DNA of 64,000 nt. Source: Gammaproteobacteria bacterium. Its GTDB lineage: Bacteria > Pseudomonadota > Gammaproteobacteria > JAUZRS01. Under the pieces are notes generated by a model. That model was given only the letters and a program-made list of their open reading frames with translations. It did not search any database and was not told the DNA's origin. Numbering within the stretch: the stretch's first letter is position 1; each line of letters begins with the position of its first letter. Where the stretch lies: assembly GCA_030949385.1 (NCBI GenBank), contig JAUZSP010000003.1:310001-374000 (forward strand), read 5' to 3'. The translations under genes were made by a program, and so were the position numbers. Of the stretch, positions 1 through 8,134 are shown piece after piece.

Positions 1-311
1 GTTTCAATAAGCCATTGGTTTAAGCTCTTGCCATTGGCAGCGGCGACATTGGCGATCTCTTCATGAAGGGTCGAGGGTACACGCACATTGAATTTTCCAG
101 AGTAGATTTTTCTGGGTTCAACGCCGTCTTCTTTGCACATATCGAGAAAGGTTTTTAATGAGAGAGCGCCTTCTTTTTTGAGGCTTTTAATATCTTCGGC
201 GTAAAAATCTGCTCCGCCGTTAAGGGCGATAAACTCACCTCGAAACAGTTCGATTTCAGGATCGTATTTAATAATGGCGCGAAAACCATCAATTTCCATT
301 ACATTCATCAT
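1..311 (-). CDS. hicB: HicB-family antitoxin, cut by window edge
   Basis: Antitoxin of a HicAB toxin-antitoxin pair; it should neutralise HicA and repress the operon. Reading the reverse strand from the ATG at 311 gives an open frame that begins MMNVMEIDGFRAIIKYDPE, a typical HicB partial RNase-H-like fold start, followed by the usual GEFIALNGGADFYAED stretch. The last visible part (VRVPSTLHEEIANVAAANGKSLNQW) is a ribbon-helix-helix DNA-binding segment. The frame leaves the window at base 1, so the last few residues are missing. A second ATG at 308 is also possible. The start overlaps the ancestral end of hicA by four bases (ATGA), as in coupled toxin-antitoxin genes. Confidence 0.85.
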   Translation of the reverse strand, partial: MMNVMEIDGFRAIIKYDPEIELFRGEFIALNGGADFYAEDIKSLKKEGALSLKTFLDMCKEDGVEPRKIYSGKFNVRVPSTLHEEIANVAAANGKSLNQWLIE

Positions 312-555
312 GGTGTTACCTCATTCTCTTTTAGCCATTGCCGAATACTGGCAACAGCGCCTTTGTCCGTGTTGGGTGTGGCCGGTGAAATACACGTCGA
401 TCATTGAATAGGCGCACACCAATACGCGAACCTTCGCGTTCACTGATTTCTGCGCCCAGTTCGACAAACAGTGCTTCAATATCGTGCCATTTGATATTTC
501 CGCTTACAGGGCGGGAAAAGATCAGTTGAAGGGTTTTTTGGTGTTTGCGTTTCAT
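308..555 (-). pseudogene. hicA: HicA-family mRNA interferase toxin, frameshifted near C-terminus
   Basis: HicA toxins are small double-stranded-RNA-binding-fold mRNA interferases. The frame from the ATG at 555 begins MKRKHQKTL and contains NIKWHDIEALFVELGAEISEREGSRIGV and FHRPHP, all HicA hallmarks. After HRPHP the frame runs into an unrelated tail and stops at 331. In the neighbouring frame the sequence continues NTDKGAVASIRQWLKEN and ends at 308 with an ATGA overlap onto hicB, exactly what an intact HicA would do. One base is therefore missing near the CCC run at 374-376. This is either a real inactivating mutation or a sequence error. An earlier in-frame ATG at 642 is unlikely because the family starts at the MKRKH methionine. 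Confidence 0.8.
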
Positions 556-561
556 TTTTAT

Positions 562-584
562 ATGGTACTGTTTTTTAGTACCAT
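562..584. promoter_or_regulatory. Inverted repeat upstream of hicA, candidate HicB operator
   Basis: Perfect 8-bp arms ATGGTACT and AGTACCAT are separated by 7 bases, immediately upstream of the hicA start at 555. A second short palindrome (CCATT-ggc-AATGG, 581-593) overlaps it. HicB proteins with a ribbon-helix-helix tail bind palindromes at their own promoters; that this repeat is the operator is inference. Confidence 0.5.
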
Positions 585-653
585 TGGCAATGGTTGGCTG
601 ATGTTTGTGTGTTCTGCATTCTCGTAAAATAAGGGCAAACACAAGATTTTCCC

Positions 654-1074
654 CTACGATCCTTGTAGTGTGATCACCAGTGTTCGATGGCCACCGTAAT
701 TGCGATGTTCGCCAAGATAGATACCTTGCCAGATGCCCAGGTTCAAAGCCCCCTTTGAGACGGGGATGTTTACGCTAGAGCCTAAAATGCTGCTTTTAAT
801 ATGAGCAGGCAGATCATCACTACCTTCGTCAAGGTGCTGATAATAGGTTTCATTTTCTGGCACAGCTTGTTGAAAATAGTTCTCGAAATCCATTCTGACC
901 GTAGGATCAGCGTTTTCATTGATGCTCAGTGAGGCGGAAGTGTGTTTGATAAACAGGTTCAGCAGGCCGATAGAGAGTGGTTTGATTTCAGGTAGGTATT
1001 GCAGCACCTCGGCAGTCATGAGGTGAAAGCCTTTCGGGTAGGCTTTGGGTTATCTCTTTTTGAATCCAAGCCAC
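654..1074 (-). pseudogene. yjbQ: YjbQ/UPF0047-family protein with N-terminal frameshift
   Basis: YjbQ-family proteins are small (about 138 residues) and have weak thiamine-phosphate-synthase-like activity; their physiological role is unclear. The frame from the ATG at 1019 carries the family core: IKHTSASLSINENADPTV, HIKSSILGSS, GTWQG-like GIWQGIYLGEHR and the GGHRTLVITLQG end. It lacks the usual first ~20 residues. They are found just upstream in another frame (a GTG at 1074 giving WIQKEIT), then the main frame resumes as AYPKGFHLMT. The switch is at about 1047-1049 and corresponds to a net loss of two bases (or gain of one). The gene is thus probably complete apart from this indel. If real, translation would have to start at 1019 and give a shortened protein. 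Confidence 0.8.
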
Positions 1075-1170
1075 ATGGTTGTTGTTCTCTTGAATTATTT
1101 TATTGTAATGGCCTGGACATTATAAGCTTATTTGTATATCATAATTTTTTTCACTGTTGCTGGTCATTGC

Positions 1171-2775
1171 ATGAAATATATTGAATTGTTTGCAGGCTGT
1201 GGTGGGTTGAGTATAGGCATGAAATCCTCTGGGTTTAAATTAGTGCTTGCCAATGAGGTCTCGGCGATGGCGGCTGAAACATTTGCTTATAATCTATTAA
1301 ATGAAAATTTGAATAGTAAAGATATATCCCATTGTTTTTGGATTAAATCTAGATTCAAGAAGCATGATCCTCGTCGGTTGAGAGAGGACTACCGTATTTC
1401 TTCTCAGTTGCCAAAAAGAGAAGTTTTTTCTGACATTCCTAAGCCCGCGAATTTCAAGGATTTAAAGGGTGGGATGTTGATAGGAGATATAAGGGATTTA
1501 AATGGGTTTATAGCTCGATCTAACAAACTTAGAAAAGAAATTTCCAACTCATTTGGTGATGGTCAGGTTGACCTTGTGTCGGGTGGGCCACCTTGTCAAA
1601 GTTTTAGTATGGCGGGTTTGCGTAATCGTGATTCTGATAAAAATCAACTCCCTTGGGCTTTTGCTGACTTTTGCAGTAAGATTAAGCCAAAAATGGTGTT
1701 GCTTGAAAATGTAACGGGCATATTGAGAGCATTTAAGTCCGAGGGTAAGTTGTATTACGCTTGGTTTGAGATGGCAAAATCCTTTGCTTTAAAGGGCTGT
1801 GGTTATGTTCCAGTCTGTTTGCATATAAATGCTAAGTTTGTTGGGGCAGCACAAAATAGACCTCGATTTATTATGTTGTGTTTTGAGGTGTCTTTGGTCA
1901 AAAAAATAATGTCAAGTGGAAGGCTGGGTGAAACAGGGCGAAAAGTTTTTTCCAGGTCTCTTGATTTTTTAGCTGAAGTTCAGGGTAAGGGTAATTGTGA
2001 GTATGACTCTAATTTTTACTATGACCTAAATAAAGGGCATCCTATTTTTGATGAGTTTCCTTTTAATATATTAAAAGAAAGTCCTTTTGGAAATGAGGCT
2101 GCGACTGTGCATGATGCTATTGATGATATTAAGGTGGCTGGTTTAGTTGGAAGAAAAAGTCATTATGTGAAGGTTGTTAATAAATTATCTAAAACTCTAG
2201 ATACGTTATCCAGTCATAAGGGCGGAGTTCCCCCTAATCATGAGTTAAGGTCGAATAGTCTACGGGTTAAGGCGCGATTTAGATTGTATCAAATTATTAA
2301 TGAGATGGATGATAAAAGCGTGATTAAGGAGCTGAAGTTGTTTATTAAGGATCCTTTGGTTGCCGATATTTCTGATTTAGTATTTGATTCTATAAAAAAA
2401 TACAGTTTTATTGATTCGGGTGGTGAGCCATGTTTTTTTTCTTCAAAAGAAGAGTTGGAGAGTTTTTTAGTGTTAATTAAAACTAAGAAGCAAACGCAAC
2501 GAGCATTAAAGTCCTGTCTGCCAGCACCAGCTGCACTGTCAATTCCTGATGATGCCTGTCATTATGATGAGAAACAACTTCGTACTTTAACCGTAAGAGA
2601 GATGGCGCGTTTTCAATCATTTCCTGATAAATTTGAATTTAGATCTAAAGTGACAACAGGAGGAAAGATGAGGCAGTTTGAGGTGCCTCAGTATACCCAG
2701 GTTGGGAATGCAGTGCCCCCATTACTTGCTAAAGCACTTGGTAACATCTGTAAAGAGTTTCTCTTGCTGAAGTGA
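1171..2775 (+). CDS. DNA (cytosine-5-)-methyltransferase
   Basis: C5-cytosine DNA methyltransferase of the Dcm/type II class, using S-adenosylmethionine. Visible motifs in order: motif I FAGCGG (residues 7-12), motif IV with GGPPCQSFS and the catalytic Cys at about residue 142, motif VI ENV, motif VIII QNRPRF, then near the end motif IX (TVREMARFQSFP) and motif X (QVGNAVPP). The length of 534 residues is long for the family because of an insert between motifs VIII and IX, the target-recognition region. I start at the ATG at 1171, directly before the conserved strand of motif I; a longer start at 1132 adds an unconserved leader. The gene is visibly AT-rich compared with its neighbours, which suggests transfer. 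Its end faces the EcoRII-N-like gene 20 bp away. Target sequence cannot be read from the protein. Confidence 0.93.
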   Translation: MKYIELFAGCGGLSIGMKSSGFKLVLANEVSAMAAETFAYNLLNENLNSKDISHCFWIKSRFKKHDPRRLREDYRISSQLPKREVFSDIPKPANFKDLKGGMLIGDIRDLNGFIARSNKLRKEISNSFGDGQVDLVSGGPPCQSFSMAGLRNRDSDKNQLPWAFADFCSKIKPKMVLLENVTGILRAFKSEGKLYYAWFEMAKSFALKGCGYVPVCLHINAKFVGAAQNRPRFIMLCFEVSLVKKIMSSGRLGETGRKVFSRSLDFLAEVQGKGNCEYDSNFYYDLNKGHPIFDEFPFNILKESPFGNEAATVHDAIDDIKVAGLVGRKSHYVKVVNKLSKTLDTLSSHKGGVPPNHELRSNSLRVKARFRLYQIINEMDDKSVIKELKLFIKDPLVADISDLVFDSIKKYSFIDSGGEPCFFSSKEELESFLVLIKTKKQTQRALKSCLPAPAALSIPDDACHYDEKQLRTLTVREMARFQSFPDKFEFRSKVTTGGKMRQFEVPQYTQVGNAVPPLLAKALGNICKEFLLLK

Positions 2776-2795
2776 GGTTAGGATTTGGAGGTAAT

Positions 2796-3191
2796 CTAGC
2801 AATCGGTCCAAAACTTTGAATATCTATGGTCTAATGATCCGGTTGGAATTAATTCACAATGAATATTGTTGTTTTTATCTTTCCCTATTACGATAGAGTC
2901 TCCTTCTTTCGCAATAAGCATGACTTTATTTGATTTAAAATAAAGCCGGTATTCTGCAGAACGTTCAGGATTTCTTGCTCGTGCGTCGTACCAAGTTAAC
3001 TCTGTTTGATAGCTTTGATTATCACCTCGAATTGAAAATGTAGCAGGATAAGTATAAGTATTTAGTCCAAATAGCTCACGAAGAGCTGCAACCCCTTGAA
3101 ATTCGTGCTGATTTGACTTAGCTAAATTAGCTTCTACTGCTGTAAGAGTTTTTAAACAACTTTTATTGAAGTGTATGGGTCTATTGGCCAT
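2796..3191 (-). CDS. Short EcoRII-N/B3-like protein, probable truncated type II restriction enzyme
   Basis: A 131-residue protein with no signal or membrane segment. The middle and end (ARARNPERSAEYRLYF followed by a short loop and KEGDSIVIGKD) resemble the N-terminal effector DNA-binding domain (B3-like fold) of EcoRII-type restriction endonucleases, where an R-x-P-x-R-x-EYRLYY pattern is followed by a GD turn. The catalytic nuclease domain expected after it is absent: the frame stops after FWTDC. It lies tail-to-tail with the cytosine methyltransferase, as in many restriction-modification loci. The gene is also AT-rich. I infer a remnant or effector-only protein; the assignment is from remembered family patterns, not a search. 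Confidence 0.5.
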   Translation of the reverse strand: MANRPIHFNKSCLKTLTAVEANLAKSNQHEFQGVAALRELFGLNTYTYPATFSIRGDNQSYQTELTWYDARARNPERSAEYRLYFKSNKVMLIAKEGDSIVIGKDKNNNIHCELIPTGSLDHRYSKFWTDC

Positions 3192-3355
3192 TGATTTCCT
3201 TTCTTTGGTTAACTCTTCTAACGTAGGTATGAACTCTTAATTACTATTCGACATTACATGCGTTGAGTGGTGTTGTACAGCGTCAGTATCCGATCCCCAA
3301 GCCGTAAGGTATACTCCCCGCCTTTCTGTTTTGACTCAAAAGAAGGGTTTTGGCT

Positions 3356-4285
3356 GTGACTTCAGATGCCGCTGCGCACGATGTGTCTACTTTTCAGGGG
3401 CTGATTTTGGCTCTGCAAACTTACTGGGCGAAGCAGGGCTGTGTGCTGCTGCAACCCTACGATATGGAGATGGGGGCAGGGACATTTCATCCCGCTACCT
3501 TTTTGCGTGCCATCGGCCCTGAGCCGTGGTCAGCGGCCTATGTGCAGCCTTCTCGCCGCCCCACCGACGGGCGTTACGGCAAAAATCCCAACCGTTTGCA
3601 GCATTACTATCAGTTTCAGGTGATGCTCAAACCCTCGCCGATTAACATTCAAGAGCTGTATCTTGACTCCTTGCGCACCGTGGGGGTTGATCCGCTGGTG
3701 CATGACATCCGTTTTGTCGAAGACAATTGGGAGTCGCCTACTTTGGGTGCGTGGGGTCTGGGTTGGGAAGTGTGGCTCAACGGCATGGAAGTGAGCCAAT
3801 TTACCTATTTCCAACAAGTGGGCGGTCTGGAGTGTCGTCCGGTCACGGGTGAGATCACTTACGGGCTGGAGCGCATCGCCATGTATCTGCAAGGAGTGGA
3901 GAGTGTTTATGACCTGGTTTGGTCGAACGGATCAAATGGCACGGTCAGTTACGGTGATGTGTTTCATCAAAATGAAGTGGAGCAATCGACCTATAACTTC
4001 GAGCACGCCAATACGGAGGCGCTGTTTGCCGCGTTTGATCGCTGTGAAACCGAGAGTCAACGGCTGATCGAGGTGGGTTTGGCACTGCCCGCTTATGAGC
4101 AGATTCTGCAAGCCTCGCATAATTTTAATCTGTTGGATGCGCGTCACGCGATTTCAGTTACCGAACGCCAGCGTTATATTTTGCGCATTCGGGCGCTCTC
4201 GCGAGCGGTGGCCGAGGCTTACTACGCGGCGCGTGAAGAGTTGGGTTTTCCACTGCTGAACAAAACACCGGAGGCCGCCTCATGA
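3356..4285 (+). CDS. glyQ: Glycyl-tRNA synthetase alpha subunit
   Basis: Catalytic chain of the bacterial alpha2-beta2 glycyl-tRNA synthetase; it forms glycyl-adenylate and charges tRNA-Gly in the cytoplasm. The sequence is nearly identical in pattern to the family: [18 protein letters not shown], the [20 protein letters not shown] motif region, [14 protein letters not shown], and [19 protein letters not shown]. Length (309 residues) is normal. I prefer the GTG at 3356 over the TTG at 3350 because the ribosome site AGAAGGG (3341-3347) is then 8 bases away instead of 2. The stop overlaps the glyS start by 4 bases. The 160-bp gap before it, which separates it from the AT-rich island, holds no gene that I can see. 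Confidence 0.98.
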   Translation: MTSDAAAHDVSTFQGLILALQTYWAKQGCVLLQPYDMEMGAGTFHPATFLRAIGPEPWSAAYVQPSRRPTDGRYGKNPNRLQHYYQFQVMLKPSPINIQELYLDSLRTVGVDPLVHDIRFVEDNWESPTLGAWGLGWEVWLNGMEVSQFTYFQQVGGLECRPVTGEITYGLERIAMYLQGVESVYDLVWSNGSNGTVSYGDVFHQNEVEQSTYNFEHANTEALFAAFDRCETESQRLIEVGLALPAYEQILQASHNFNLLDARHAISVTERQRYILRIRALSRAVAEAYYAAREELGFPLLNKTPEAAS

Positions 4286-6351
4286 GCCAGCACGATCTGT
4301 TGATTGAAATTGGCACCGAAGAATTGCCACCCAAAGCCCTGCAAACATTATCAGAGGCCTTTCGGGACGGTTTTAGTGCCAGCTTAAAATCACATCAGCT
4401 TAACTTTGAGCAGGTCAGCGCCTACGCCAGTCCTCGGCGTTTGGCCTTGATCGTCACCGGTTTGGCAGAAAAACAGGCAGACAAAGCCGTTGAACGGCGC
4501 GGGCCTGCGCTGCAAGCGGCCTTTGATGCTGAGGGCAAGCCAAGCAAAGCCGCCAGCGGTTTTGCCCGCTCTTGTGGTGTTGATGTGGCTGACTTGGAAC
4601 AGATGGAAACTAAAAAGGGCGCGTGGCTGGTGTTTCGCAGTCTGCAACAGGGGCAGCAGACCACGGCGCTGTTGGCGACCATGATTGAGACGGCGTTGGC
4701 GGCGTTGCCGATTCCAAAGCGGATGCGTTGGGGCGCGGGTGAAGAGGAGTTTGTCCGTCCGGTGCATTGGGTATTGCTGCGCTTTGGCGCTGAGGTGGTT
4801 GAGACCACCGTGCTGGGTCTGCGTACCGTGGGCTGCACACGCGGCCATCGTTTCCACGCTCCGCAGGAGATCGAAATCGCCACGGCGGCGGATTACGTCA
4901 GCACCTTGCAGGAGCAGGGCAAGGTGCGGGTGGATTACCCGCAGCGTCGAGCTGAGATTGTGCGCCAAGTGGAGGCCGCTGCCGCAGAACAGAACGGTGT
5001 GGCGGTGATGGATGCGGCGCTGTTGGATGAAGTGACGGCGTTGGTGGAGTGGCCGGTGGCGGTGCTGGGTGGTTTTGAAGCCGAGTTTTTACAGGTGCCG
5101 CAGGAGGTGTTGATCACCACCATGCAGGACAACCAAAAATACTTCCCGCTGCTCTCCGCTGAGGGCAAATTGATGCCCTATTTTATTACCATCAGCAACA
5201 TTGAGAGCAAAGATCCGGCGCAAGTACGCGAGGGCAATGAGCGCGTGATTCGGCCACGTTTCAGCGATGCGATGTTTTTTTGGGATCAAGATCGCAAGCA
5301 GACCTTGGCCTCACGGCGAGATTCCTTAAAGAGTGTCTTGTTCCAAAAACAGCTCGGAACCTTGTTTGATAAATCGGAACGGGTGGCTAATTTGGCCGCG
5401 TGGGTTGCGGAGCAGATCGGTGCCGATGTGAAGCACGCGCGCCGTGCCGCTGAGCTGGCCAAATGTGATTTGATGAGCGATATGGTGTGTGAGTTCACCT
5501 CTTTACAAGGGGTGATGGGCGGTTATTACGCCAACAACGACGGTGAAGCGTCGGCGGTGGTGGCGGCGATGAGCGAGCAGTATCAACCGCGTCATGCCGG
5601 TGACGATCTGCCGATCGGTGCTGTGGGACAGGCTTTGGCCATTGCGGATAAAGTGGATACCTTGCTGGGGATTTTTGCCATCGGCCAAAAACCCACCGGC
5701 ACCAAAGATCCTTTTGCCCTGCGGCGCGCGGCCTTGGGTCTGTTGCGGATCATGATTGAACGTCGTCTGCCGCTGGATCTGCGGGCGTTGTTGCAACAGG
5801 CGGCGGAGGGTTTGTCTGACAAGGTCGATGCTAATAAGGCTATTGATGTGACGCTGGACTACATGTTGGAGCGTTTGAAAGCTTATTACGCCGATGCCGG
5901 TATCGAGGCCAGTGTGGTGGAGGCGGTGTTGAGTTTGCGCCCGACCCAGCCGTTGGACTTTGATCAGCGGGTGCGGGCGGTGGCGCTGTTCCAAAAGTTG
6001 GAGGCAGCTGAGAGTTTGGCGGCGGCGAATAAACGCATTCAGAATATCTTGAAAAAGGTCGAAGGTGAGCCGGTGGCGCTGGATCAGAGTCTGTTTGTGG
6101 CGGCGGCAGAGGCGGATCTGTTTGCGGTGGTTGCGGGTTTGGCGCAGCAGACTGAGGCGCTGTTTGCGGCGCGAGATTACGCCCCCGCACTGACCGCGTT
6201 GGCGGCTTTGAAAGAGCCGGTGGATCTGTTTTTTGATCAGGTGATGGTGATGGATGAAGATCTGACCGTACGCGCCAATCGCATTGCGCTGCTGAACCAA
6301 GTCAGCGGCCTCTTTTTGCGTGTTGCAAATTTGGCGCGGTTGCAGTCGTGA
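4282..6351 (+). CDS. glyS: Glycyl-tRNA synthetase beta subunit
   Basis: Non-catalytic but essential beta chain of glycyl-tRNA synthetase, involved in tRNA binding. It opens with [15 protein letters not shown], the family signature, and continues with [28 protein letters not shown] and [12 protein letters not shown]. The C-terminal anticodon-binding region ([13 protein letters not shown]...[11 protein letters not shown]) is intact. 689 residues is normal. The ATG overlaps the glyQ stop (ATGA), so the two subunits are translationally coupled, and the TGA overlaps the start of gmhB. Confidence 0.98.
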   Translation: MSQHDLLIEIGTEELPPKALQTLSEAFRDGFSASLKSHQLNFEQVSAYASPRRLALIVTGLAEKQADKAVERRGPALQAAFDAEGKPSKAASGFARSCGVDVADLEQMETKKGAWLVFRSLQQGQQTTALLATMIETALAALPIPKRMRWGAGEEEFVRPVHWVLLRFGAEVVETTVLGLRTVGCTRGHRFHAPQEIEIATAADYVSTLQEQGKVRVDYPQRRAEIVRQVEAAAAEQNGVAVMDAALLDEVTALVEWPVAVLGGFEAEFLQVPQEVLITTMQDNQKYFPLLSAEGKLMPYFITISNIESKDPAQVREGNERVIRPRFSDAMFFWDQDRKQTLASRRDSLKSVLFQKQLGTLFDKSERVANLAAWVAEQIGADVKHARRAAELAKCDLMSDMVCEFTSLQGVMGGYYANNDGEASAVVAAMSEQYQPRHAGDDLPIGAVGQALAIADKVDTLLGIFAIGQKPTGTKDPFALRRAALGLLRIMIERRLPLDLRALLQQAAEGLSDKVDANKAIDVTLDYMLERLKAYYADAGIEASVVEAVLSLRPTQPLDFDQRVRAVALFQKLEAAESLAAANKRIQNILKKVEGEPVALDQSLFVAAAEADLFAVVAGLAQQTEALFAARDYAPALTALAALKEPVDLFFDQVMVMDEDLTVRANRIALLNQVSGLFLRVANLARLQS

Positions 6352-6893
6352 CGACGGCGATGAAGCTGGTTATTTTGGATCGTGATGGGGTCATCAATCA
6401 CGATTCCGATGACTACATTAAATCCGTTGACGAGTGGCGGCCCATTGCTGGTAGCTTGGAGGCGATTGCTCGCTTGAACCAAGCGGGTTATCGGGTGGTG
6501 GTGGTGACGAATCAATCGGGTTTGGCGCGGGGTTATTTTACTCTGGATGAGTTTTATGCCATGAATCAGAAGTTGCACCGGCTGTTGCGACAGGCGGGGG
6601 GACAGTTGGAAGGCCTGTTTTTCTGCCCTCATGCACCGGATGAGCAATGCGCTTGCCGTAAACCCAAACCCGGTTTGTTGCACGATGTGGCCAAACGGCT
6701 GGATGTGGATCTAAAGGGGGTAGCCTTTGTGGGAGACGCTTTGGGTGATCTGCAAGCGGCCTTGGCCGTGGGTGCCAAGCCAATCTTGGTGTTGACCGGT
6801 AAAGGCCAGCGGACGCAGCATAATTTAAGTGGTTTGGGTGATGTGCCTGTTTATGCTGACTTGAGTGCATTTGTTGATCATGTGTTGAGGTAG
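6348..6893 (+). CDS. gmhB: D-glycero-beta-D-manno-heptose 1,7-bisphosphate 7-phosphatase
   Basis: HAD-superfamily phosphatase of the ADP-heptose pathway that supplies the lipopolysaccharide core. Visible: HAD motif I VILDRDGVIN, motif II VVVTNQSGLARG, the Cys/His zinc loop FCPHAPDEQCACRKPKPG, and motif IV VGDALGDLQAA. About 177-181 residues, normal. The GTG at 6348 overlaps the glyS stop; the ATG at 6360 is an equally good start and sits closer to the conserved strand. It probably shares a transcript with glyQS and is followed by a short palindromic repeat before the acyltransferase. Confidence 0.95.
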   Translation: MTTAMKLVILDRDGVINHDSDDYIKSVDEWRPIAGSLEAIARLNQAGYRVVVVTNQSGLARGYFTLDEFYAMNQKLHRLLRQAGGQLEGLFFCPHAPDEQCACRKPKPGLLHDVAKRLDVDLKGVAFVGDALGDLQAALAVGAKPILVLTGKGQRTQHNLSGLGDVPVYADLSAFVDHVLR

Positions 6894-6914
6894 GGGCAGA
6901 TTCAATATCTGCCC
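6894..6914. repeat. REP-like palindrome
   Basis: GGGCAGA and TCTGCCC arms with a 7-base spacer, directly after the gmhB stop. It belongs to a family of similar TAGGGGC...GCCCCTA palindromes in the window (also near 10337, 51653, 54180, 54330). The following bases to about 6970 contain further repeat-like sequence and no gene. Confidence 0.55.
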
Positions 6915-7024
6915 TGCTCACCTGTAGCGATATTCTATCCAAGGGCGGGTATGGAATCCGCTCCTACGAATATAAGGTGTTATCCTATTTTTTTATGGGA
7001 TTTATTCCAACAGGTTTAAAATTA

Positions 7025-7789
7025 ATGAATAAAAAAGAAAATAAAATTTGGTTGTCGGGATTATATCTGCGCGCGTTGATCTATTGGTTGGGGGTGGCCG
7101 TTGTTTCGGTGCTGCATAATTCGACCCTGTTTATGACGCGGCGAGTTTTGCCGCCGAAGGCGCATTACGCATGGGCGACCCTTTGGAACCGCTTTAATAT
7201 TTTTTGGTTAGAGTTGATTTGTGGCGTGACCTGTCGGGTTGAGGGGTTGGAAAACATTCCTGATCAACCGTGCATTGCCTTTGCCAAACATCAATCCACT
7301 TGGGAGACGATTAAACTGCCCATTTTATTGCCACGGCAGGTTTGGGTGGTAAAAAAAGAGTTGCTGAAAATACCTTTTTTTGGTTGGGCGTTGGACAGTT
7401 TAGAACCGATTGCCATTGATCGCAGCGCCGGTCGTCGTGCGATTGTACAGATGATTCGTCAAGGCCGTGAGCGGCTCGACAGCGGTCGTTGGATTGTGGT
7501 TTTCCCTGAAGGTACACGGGTGCTGCCCGGGGAGAAGGTGCGTTATAAAATGGGCGGTGCGGTGCTGGCAGAAAAGATGGGCGTGCCGGTGATTCCGGTG
7601 GCGCACAACGCTGGAGAGTTTTGGCCGAAACACAGTTTTATTAAATGGCCGGGAGAAATTACCGTGAGCATCGGTGCGCCGATCAGCACCGAGGGCAAGA
7701 CAGCCAATGAGATCAACGCCGAGGCGGAGGCCTGGATTGAGACAAAAATGCTGGAGATCAGTGGTTTAACTTCTGTGGAAAATAATTGA
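7025..7789 (+). CDS. plsC: 1-acyl-sn-glycerol-3-phosphate acyltransferase (PlsC family)
   Basis: Membrane-associated acyltransferase making phosphatidic acid from lysophosphatidic acid. An N-terminal hydrophobic segment (LRALIYWLGVAVVSVL) is followed by the acyltransferase motifs: motif I as KHQSTWETI (the usual HxxxxD has E here), motif II around DSLEPIAIDRS, motif III VVFPEGTR, and motif IV VPVIPVAHNAG. 254 residues from the ATG at 7025; a longer frame from 6977 has an unconserved leader. E in place of D in motif I is seen in a subset of PlsC-like proteins. The stop overlaps the TTG start of the next gene. Confidence 0.88.
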   Translation: MNKKENKIWLSGLYLRALIYWLGVAVVSVLHNSTLFMTRRVLPPKAHYAWATLWNRFNIFWLELICGVTCRVEGLENIPDQPCIAFAKHQSTWETIKLPILLPRQVWVVKKELLKIPFFGWALDSLEPIAIDRSAGRRAIVQMIRQGRERLDSGRWIVVFPEGTRVLPGEKVRYKMGGAVLAEKMGVPVIPVAHNAGEFWPKHSFIKWPGEITVSIGAPISTEGKTANEINAEAEAWIETKMLEISGLTSVENN

Positions 7790-8134
7790 GTGTTGACCTC
7801 GTGATCTGTTTGCCTTTGTCACGCGCCGCGTGGCAAACCGAGGCCTTTCAACATACGCTGAAAACCGAATTGAAAAATTTGACTGCGGGTACTCTGCCAC
7901 TGGAGCACGGCACTCAATCGGCGGGGTTGGTGGACGACAGTAACATCGCCGTGACCGTGTTGCGTCACTCCGAGACGGTGGAACATTTGCTGGTGGTGGT
8001 TGGGGTCTTTTTTTAGCGAAATTGTCAGCGGTTGCTGTTGCGGTGATGAGCCGACCATGAGCGAAAACGCCTACTGTGAATTGCAGTTGTTGATTGATCC
8101 AGAGAGTGCAGAAACACGCTGTGTGGCGGTGTGA
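7786..8134 (+). pseudogene. Conserved hypothetical small Cys-rich protein, frameshifted
   Basis: I do not recognise a function. The first frame (TTG at 7786, overlapping the plsC stop) gives about 75 residues beginning MSVDLVICLPLSRAAW and stops inside a T7 run at 8008-8014. Removing one T lets it continue as SEIVSGCCCGDEPTMSENAY through to a TGA at 8132-8134 that overlaps the priA GTG start (GTGA). The repaired product would be about 115 residues with a CCC cluster followed by acidic residues, which hints at metal binding, but this is speculative. The tight overlaps on both sides argue that the repaired reading is the true gene and that it is co-translated with plsC and priA. Confidence 0.6.

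Noticed and set aside
5503-6300. 265-codon minus-strand open frame opposite glyS
   Set aside because: Antisense to glyS and compositionally odd; a shadow.
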